Source: Vogesella indigofera
GTDB lineage: Bacteria > Pseudomonadota > Gammaproteobacteria > Burkholderiales > Chromobacteriaceae
Direction of reading: 5' to 3'
NCBI RefSeq assembly: GCF_028548395.1
Contig: NZ_JAQQLA010000005.1
Span: 1 to 64,000, forward strand
DNA length: 64,000 bases
Shown here: one piece after another, positions 60,931-64,000 of the stretch
Numbering within the stretch: position 1 is the stretch's first letter
How the letters are laid out: every line of letters starts with the position of its first letter
Made by a program: the position numbers and the translations under genes
Notes under the pieces: model-generated
What the model saw: the letters and a program-made list of their open reading frames with translations, nothing else
Database searches by the model: none
What the model was told of the DNA's origin: nothing

Positions 60931-61716
60931 ATGACACAAAAAATCATTGTCGAACGTCTTGGGCAATCAGCAATTGTCACGATCAACAACCCGCCGGCCA
61001 ATGTGTGGACGATAGAGTCGTTGCAGGAGCTGGCCCGGGCGATGGACGCGCTGGCGGCCGACGCCGCCATCCGCGCGGTGGTGCTGACCGGCGCTGGTGA
61101 GCGCTACTTCTCGGCCGGTGCCGATCTCGCGCTGTTTGGCGACGGTGCGGCCGCGCACGCCGGCAAGGTGGCGGACGCCTTTGCGCTGGCGTTTGACGCG
61201 GTGCGCCACTATCCCGGCGTGACGGTGGCGGCGGTGAACGGTTTCGCGCTGGGCGGCGGGCTGGAGTGCGCGCTGGCCTGCGACTACATCGTGGCCGAGC
61301 GCGGTGCCAGCCTCGGATTGCCGGAGGCGCGCGTCGGGCTGATTCCCTGTGCCGGCGGTACCAAGGCGCTGACCGACCGCGTCGGCGTGCCGTGGGCGAA
61401 ACGCCTCATCCTCGGCGGCGAGTTCGTCACCGCCGACAAGGCGCTGGCCATCGGGCTGGTGGAAGAGGTGGTGGAAAGCGGGCTGGCCAAGATTGTGGCG
61501 CTGAGCCTGGCGGCGCGGGTGCGCGAGCAGTCGCCGCAGGCGATCCACGCCGCACGGCGGCTGATCGAGGCCAGTCCGGCACAAACGTTGGCCGCACAGC
61601 TGGCGGCGGAAAAGGCGGCGTTCCTGGCGCTGATCGGCAGTGCGGAACAGCTGGAAGGCGTGCGCGCCTTCAACGAGAAGCGCGAGCCGGGCTGGGCGGA
61701 GCAGGACGACGACTGA
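60931..61716 (+). CDS. Enoyl-CoA hydratase/isomerase family protein
   Basis: The 261-residue crotonase-fold enzyme has the oxyanion stretch FSAGADLALFG (about residues 62-72), VNGFALGGGLECALACDY (Glu about 112) and GLPEARVGLIPCAGGT (Glu about 132), so both catalytic glutamates of hydratases are present. The pathway is not clear, because no other fatty-acid degradation gene is close. ATG 60931 has GGAGG upstream; an earlier in-frame start (60889) is less likely. It ends at a strong bidirectional terminator. Confidence 0.9.
   Translation: MTQKIIVERLGQSAIVTINNPPANVWTIESLQELARAMDALAADAAIRAVVLTGAGERYFSAGADLALFGDGAAAHAGKVADAFALAFDAVRHYPGVTVAAVNGFALGGGLECALACDYIVAERGASLGLPEARVGLIPCAGGTKALTDRVGVPWAKRLILGGEFVTADKALAIGLVEEVVESGLAKIVALSLAARVREQSPQAIHAARRLIEASPAQTLAAQLAAEKAAFLALIGSAEQLEGVRAFNEKREPGWAEQDDD
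61585..61596 (+). repeat. DUS-like repeat inside the enoyl-CoA hydratase gene
   Basis: ACGTTGGCCGCA encodes part of QTLAAQ. Confidence 0.65.
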
Positions 61717-61736
61717 ACGTCATGCTGCTCGCGTAG

Positions 61737-61773
61737 CCATGAAAAAACCGGCCAGCGGCCGGTTTTTTCATGG
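61737..61773. terminator. Bidirectional terminator
   Basis: CCATGAAAAAACCGGCC and GGCCGGTTTTTTCATGG form a 17-bp perfect stem with loop AGC between convergent genes. It closely resembles the terminator at 11064-11099. Confidence 0.93.
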
Positions 61774-61788
61774 TGGAAGCACACTGGC

Positions 61789-62565
61789 TTACTGAACCTT
61801 GGCGCTGGCCTTCAGCGACTTGATCAGTGCTTCGATGCGCTGCGACTGGATGCGCTGCTCCAGTTGCGGACGCAGGGTTTCCAGCGGTGGTGCCGCTTCT
61901 ACTTTCACGTCGTTCAGCTTGATGACGTGGAAACCGAAATCGGTCTTCACCGGGGTGGCGGTGACCTGGCCCTTGGCCAGCTTCACCATCGCCTCGGAGA
62001 ACGGTGCCACGAAAGTGCCTGGCTCGTTCCAGCCCAGATTGCCGCCGTTGTCCTTGGAGCCCGGATCCAGCGATTTTTCCTTGGCCAGCTGCGCGAACGG
62101 CTTGCCTTTTTTCAGCGCTTCGATCACGGCCTTGGCTTCGGCTTCGGTCTTCACCAGGATGTGGCTGGCGTCAAAGCTCTTGCGCTCCGGGAACTCGGCC
62201 TTCACCTTGTCGTACTCGGCACGGGCCTGGGCGTCGGTCACCGGGTTGGTGCGCAGGTGTTCCTTGATCAGGCGGTTGGCCAGGGCCATCGCCTTGGCGT
62301 TCTCGATTTCGGCGAGGTAGTCGGCGGACTTGTCGAGGCCCTTCTTCACGGCTTCCTGACGCAGGATTTCAGCGGTGATCAGCTGGTCCTTGACCATTTG
62401 CGCCATTTCCGGCGTCGATTTCTGGCCTTGCGCTTCCATCATGCGGGTGATGGCATCAATACGCTGCTGGCTGATGGCAACGCCATTGACCGAAGTGGCG
62501 AACGCGCAAGCAGTGGCGGTCAGCAGGCTGACGGCAATCAGGGTTTTTTTCAAAGGGAAGTTCAT
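61789..62565 (-). CDS. Exported parvulin-type peptidyl-prolyl isomerase (1)
   Basis: The 258-residue protein has a signal peptide (to about CAFA, residue 23), an N-terminal helical chaperone-like region and a PpiC rotamase domain (about residues 130-225) with ASHILVKTEAEA, GGNLGWNEPGTFV and FGFHVIKL. It helps fold periplasmic proteins. ATG 62565 begins the signal peptide. A second paralogue lies 15 bases upstream on the same strand, so they form an operon. Confidence 0.92.
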   Translation of the reverse strand: MNFPLKKTLIAVSLLTATACAFATSVNGVAISQQRIDAITRMMEAQGQKSTPEMAQMVKDQLITAEILRQEAVKKGLDKSADYLAEIENAKAMALANRLIKEHLRTNPVTDAQARAEYDKVKAEFPERKSFDASHILVKTEAEAKAVIEALKKGKPFAQLAKEKSLDPGSKDNGGNLGWNEPGTFVAPFSEAMVKLAKGQVTATPVKTDFGFHVIKLNDVKVEAAPPLETLRPQLEQRIQSQRIEALIKSLKASAKVQ

Positions 62566-62580
62566 CGGGGTTTCCAGTGG

Positions 62581-63372
62581 TTATTGAATGTTGGCTTTCT
62601 GACGCAATTCGCCGATCGCGTCACTAATCGCTTTGTCCTGCAGGTCGCGGGCGATCTGCGGCTTGACGGTATCAAAAGGCAGCGGCTTCGCGTCGCGGAT
62701 GTCCTCTACCTTGAACAGGTGCCAGCCAAGGCCGGAGCGCAGCGGCTGGGCGCTGAACTTGCCTTTGGGAATGGCTTGGAGCGCGGCGGCCAGTGGCGGT
62801 TCCATCGACGCCAGATTTCCCCAGCCCAGGTCTCCACCGCGTTCGCGGCTAGGCTGGTGGGTGGACTTGCTGGCGGCCAGGGTTTCGAACTTGGCGCCTT
62901 TTTTCAGCTCGGCCAGCACGCTGTTGGCGTCGGCTTCGCTGTTGACGATGATCTGGCGGACTTTCACTTCCTTCACGCCGTTAAAGCGCTCGCTGTACTG
63001 CTGGTAGGCCGCCTTCAGCGCGCTGTCCGACACCGGGCTGGTGCTGATGCTCTGCTTGAAGAATGCCTGCTGCAGCAGTTCGGTGCGTGCCTCGGTCAGC
63101 TGTTGCTGGAATTCCGGCTTCTTGTCGAGGCCGGCCTTGGTGGCCGCCTGCACGATCAGTTCGCGGTTGATCAGTCGCTGGCGCACTTCTTCGCGCAGCG
63201 CCGGGCTGTCTTTTAGCTGGCCATTGCTGCTGCCGATAACCTGCTTCACCGCCTGGTCCAGGGTGCTGCTGTCGATGGCGCTGCCGTTGACGGTGGCCAC
63301 CGGTGCGGCCAGGCTTGGGGTGCTGCCGACGGCAGCCAGCAACAGGGCCGCGATAGTGAGTGATTTCTTCAT
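62581..63372 (-). CDS. Exported parvulin-type peptidyl-prolyl isomerase (2)
   Basis: The 263-residue protein has a signal peptide MKKSLTIAALLLAAVGSTPSLA, a helical SurA-like N domain and a PpiC domain with VRQIIVNSEADA, GGDLGWGNLASM and LGWHLFKVED. The HIL of typical parvulins is changed to QII here, so isomerase activity may be lower. ATG 63372 lies ten bases after the bolA stop. Tandem placement with the first isomerase suggests duplication. Confidence 0.9.
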   Translation of the reverse strand: MKKSLTIAALLLAAVGSTPSLAAPVATVNGSAIDSSTLDQAVKQVIGSSNGQLKDSPALREEVRQRLINRELIVQAATKAGLDKKPEFQQQLTEARTELLQQAFFKQSISTSPVSDSALKAAYQQYSERFNGVKEVKVRQIIVNSEADANSVLAELKKGAKFETLAASKSTHQPSRERGGDLGWGNLASMEPPLAAALQAIPKGKFSAQPLRSGLGWHLFKVEDIRDAKPLPFDTVKPQIARDLQDKAISDAIGELRQKANIQ

Positions 63373-63382
63373 GGAGTGGATT

Positions 63383-63646
63383 TCAGAGATCGTCCGGAGT
63401 AAGGGTTTTGAGTGCCAGGGCGTGAATGCCCTGCTGCATCAAGTCGCCGAGCGCATCGTACACCATCCGTTGCCGCTCGATGCGCGACTTGCCGCTGAAA
63501 CAGGCGCTGACGATCAGCACATTGTAGTGGCCGCCGCTCTTGGCGCCGGCGTGGCCGGCATGGGAGGCGCTGTCGTCCTCGATGTCGAGGTGCTCCGGCG
63601 CCAGTGCCGCCAGACGCTGGCGCATGGTTTCGATGATGGCGCTCAT
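63383..63646 (-). CDS. BolA-family protein
   Basis: The 87-residue protein has the BolA fold: [18 protein letters not shown] near the start, [31 protein letters not shown] in the centre and [12 protein letters not shown] at the end, with the conserved histidines that coordinate [2Fe-2S] clusters together with monothiol glutaredoxins. ATG 63646 overlaps the TGA of the YciI-like gene (ATGA). Confidence 0.92.
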   Translation of the reverse strand: MSAIIETMRQRLAALAPEHLDIEDDSASHAGHAGAKSGGHYNVLIVSACFSGKSRIERQRMVYDALGDLMQQGIHALALKTLTPDDL

Positions 63647-63945
63647 GCCGGCAGCACTTTGCGGAACGGCTTGACGCTGACGCTGGCGTAGACGCCGGCG
63701 GCGACATAGGGGTCGGCCTTCGCCCATTGCTCGGCCGCGGGCAGCGAGTCGAATTCGGCAACGATCAGGCTGCCGGTGAAGCCGGCCGGGCCGGGGTCGT
63801 TGCTGTCGATGGCCGGGAACGGACCCGCCAGCAGCAGCCGGCCGTCGTTCTGCAGTGCCTGCAAGCGGGCCAGGTGTTCCGGCCGTGCCGCCAGGCGGTT
63901 GTCGAGGGAGTTAGGGGCGTCGGTGCCTGTGATTGCGTACAGCAT
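63643..63945 (-). CDS. YciI-family protein
   Basis: The 100-residue ferredoxin-like-fold protein matches the YciI family: [29 protein letters not shown] at the start (the RxxHL His/Asp pair), [14 protein letters not shown] and [15 protein letters not shown]. The function is unknown in most members. ATG 63945 has AAAGG upstream. It overlaps bolA by four bases. Confidence 0.93.
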   Translation of the reverse strand: MLYAITGTDAPNSLDNRLAARPEHLARLQALQNDGRLLLAGPFPAIDSNDPGPAGFTGSLIVAEFDSLPAAEQWAKADPYVAAGVYASVSVKPFRKVLPA

Positions 63946-63963
63946 GGTGCCTTTCTGTGTCTC

Positions 63964-64000
63964 TCAAAAGCGGTCTGGCCGGTGGCCGACCTGCTGCGGG
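63964..64000 (-). CDS. Possible 3' end of a further upstream gene (partial)
   Basis: On the minus strand the last 37 bases read ...PQQVGHRPDRF followed by TGA, 18 bases before the YciI-like start. In related bacteria an intracellular septation protein gene often precedes yciI, but eleven residues cannot identify it. Confidence 0.3.
   Translation of the reverse strand, partial: PQQVGHRPDRF

Noticed and set aside
1..64000. CRISPR array, prophage, transposase or integron
   Set aside because: No regularly spaced repeat array, Cas, transposase, integrase or phage structural protein was seen on either strand.

Overview
The window is about 64 kb of GC-rich chromosome (roughly 63% G+C by eye) from a betaproteobacterium, most probably of the order Neisseriales (Chromobacteriaceae, in the Vogesella/Chromobacterium/Aquitalea range). 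This rests on protein similarity, the tmRNA tag ANDENYALAA, a standard bacterial 5S rRNA end, a complete rpsB-tsf-pyrH-frr-uppS-cdsA-dxr-rseP-bamA-skp-lpxD-fabZ-lpxA-lpxB-rnhB locus, and a very abundant short repeat organised like a DNA uptake sequence. The species is inferred only; no search was possible.

Layout. 1-118: end of an rRNA operon. 323-9173: proQ-like gene, macrodomain hydrolase, cysK, a lipoprotein, YchJ-like protein, azoR with a divergent LysR regulator, a YegD-type Hsp70, an umuD-like gene with a small partner, and pyk. 9590-18518: pepD, a GGDEF-EAL protein with a periplasmic molybdopterin-fold protein, a chemoreceptor, nudC, a degenerate ABC ATPase behind a Fur-box-like site, and a nitronate monooxygenase. 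18594-33039: a small membrane protein and the long ribosome/isoprenoid/outer-membrane/lipid A locus. 33050-36264: deoxyinosine glycosylase, moeA, ferredoxin, two unknown small genes and a DnaQ-like exonuclease. 36265-39006: a palindromic element, the YbaL/Kef antiporter, a gene-poor region with phased dyad repeats, and ssrA (tmRNA). 39065-53793: CHASE2-GGDEF/LysM-FecR operon, gph-like gene, ilvA, dacA-type carboxypeptidase, ybeD-lipB-lipA, an unknown gene, a GGDEF-EAL gene translationally coupled to a haem-oxygenase-fold protein, and tyrS. 53991-64000: cytochrome b561 and two cytochromes c', the zur-GTPase-His-rich protein-znuC-znuB-znuA zinc operon, a TauE/SafE-like protein, enoyl-CoA hydratase, two parvulin-type isomerases, bolA and a YciI-like gene.

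How genes work together. UppS, CdsA, Dxr, RseP, BamA, Skp, LpxD, FabZ, LpxA and LpxB together supply isoprenoid carrier, phospholipid, outer-membrane protein assembly and lipid A. LipB and LipA make lipoate on target proteins. Zur represses its own zinc import operon. Three separate c-di-GMP genes are each paired with a partner gene.

Most notable signal. The 10-mer GTTGGCCGCA (reverse TGCGGCCAAC) occurs 37 times by hand count, usually extended to AAGGTTGGCCGCAA. It lies both between and inside genes, and head-to-head pairs form hairpins just after stop codons. This is how neisserial DNA uptake sequences behave, but the word differs from the GCCGTCTGAA family. I interpret it as a lineage-specific uptake-sequence dialect or an analogous genome-wide signal.
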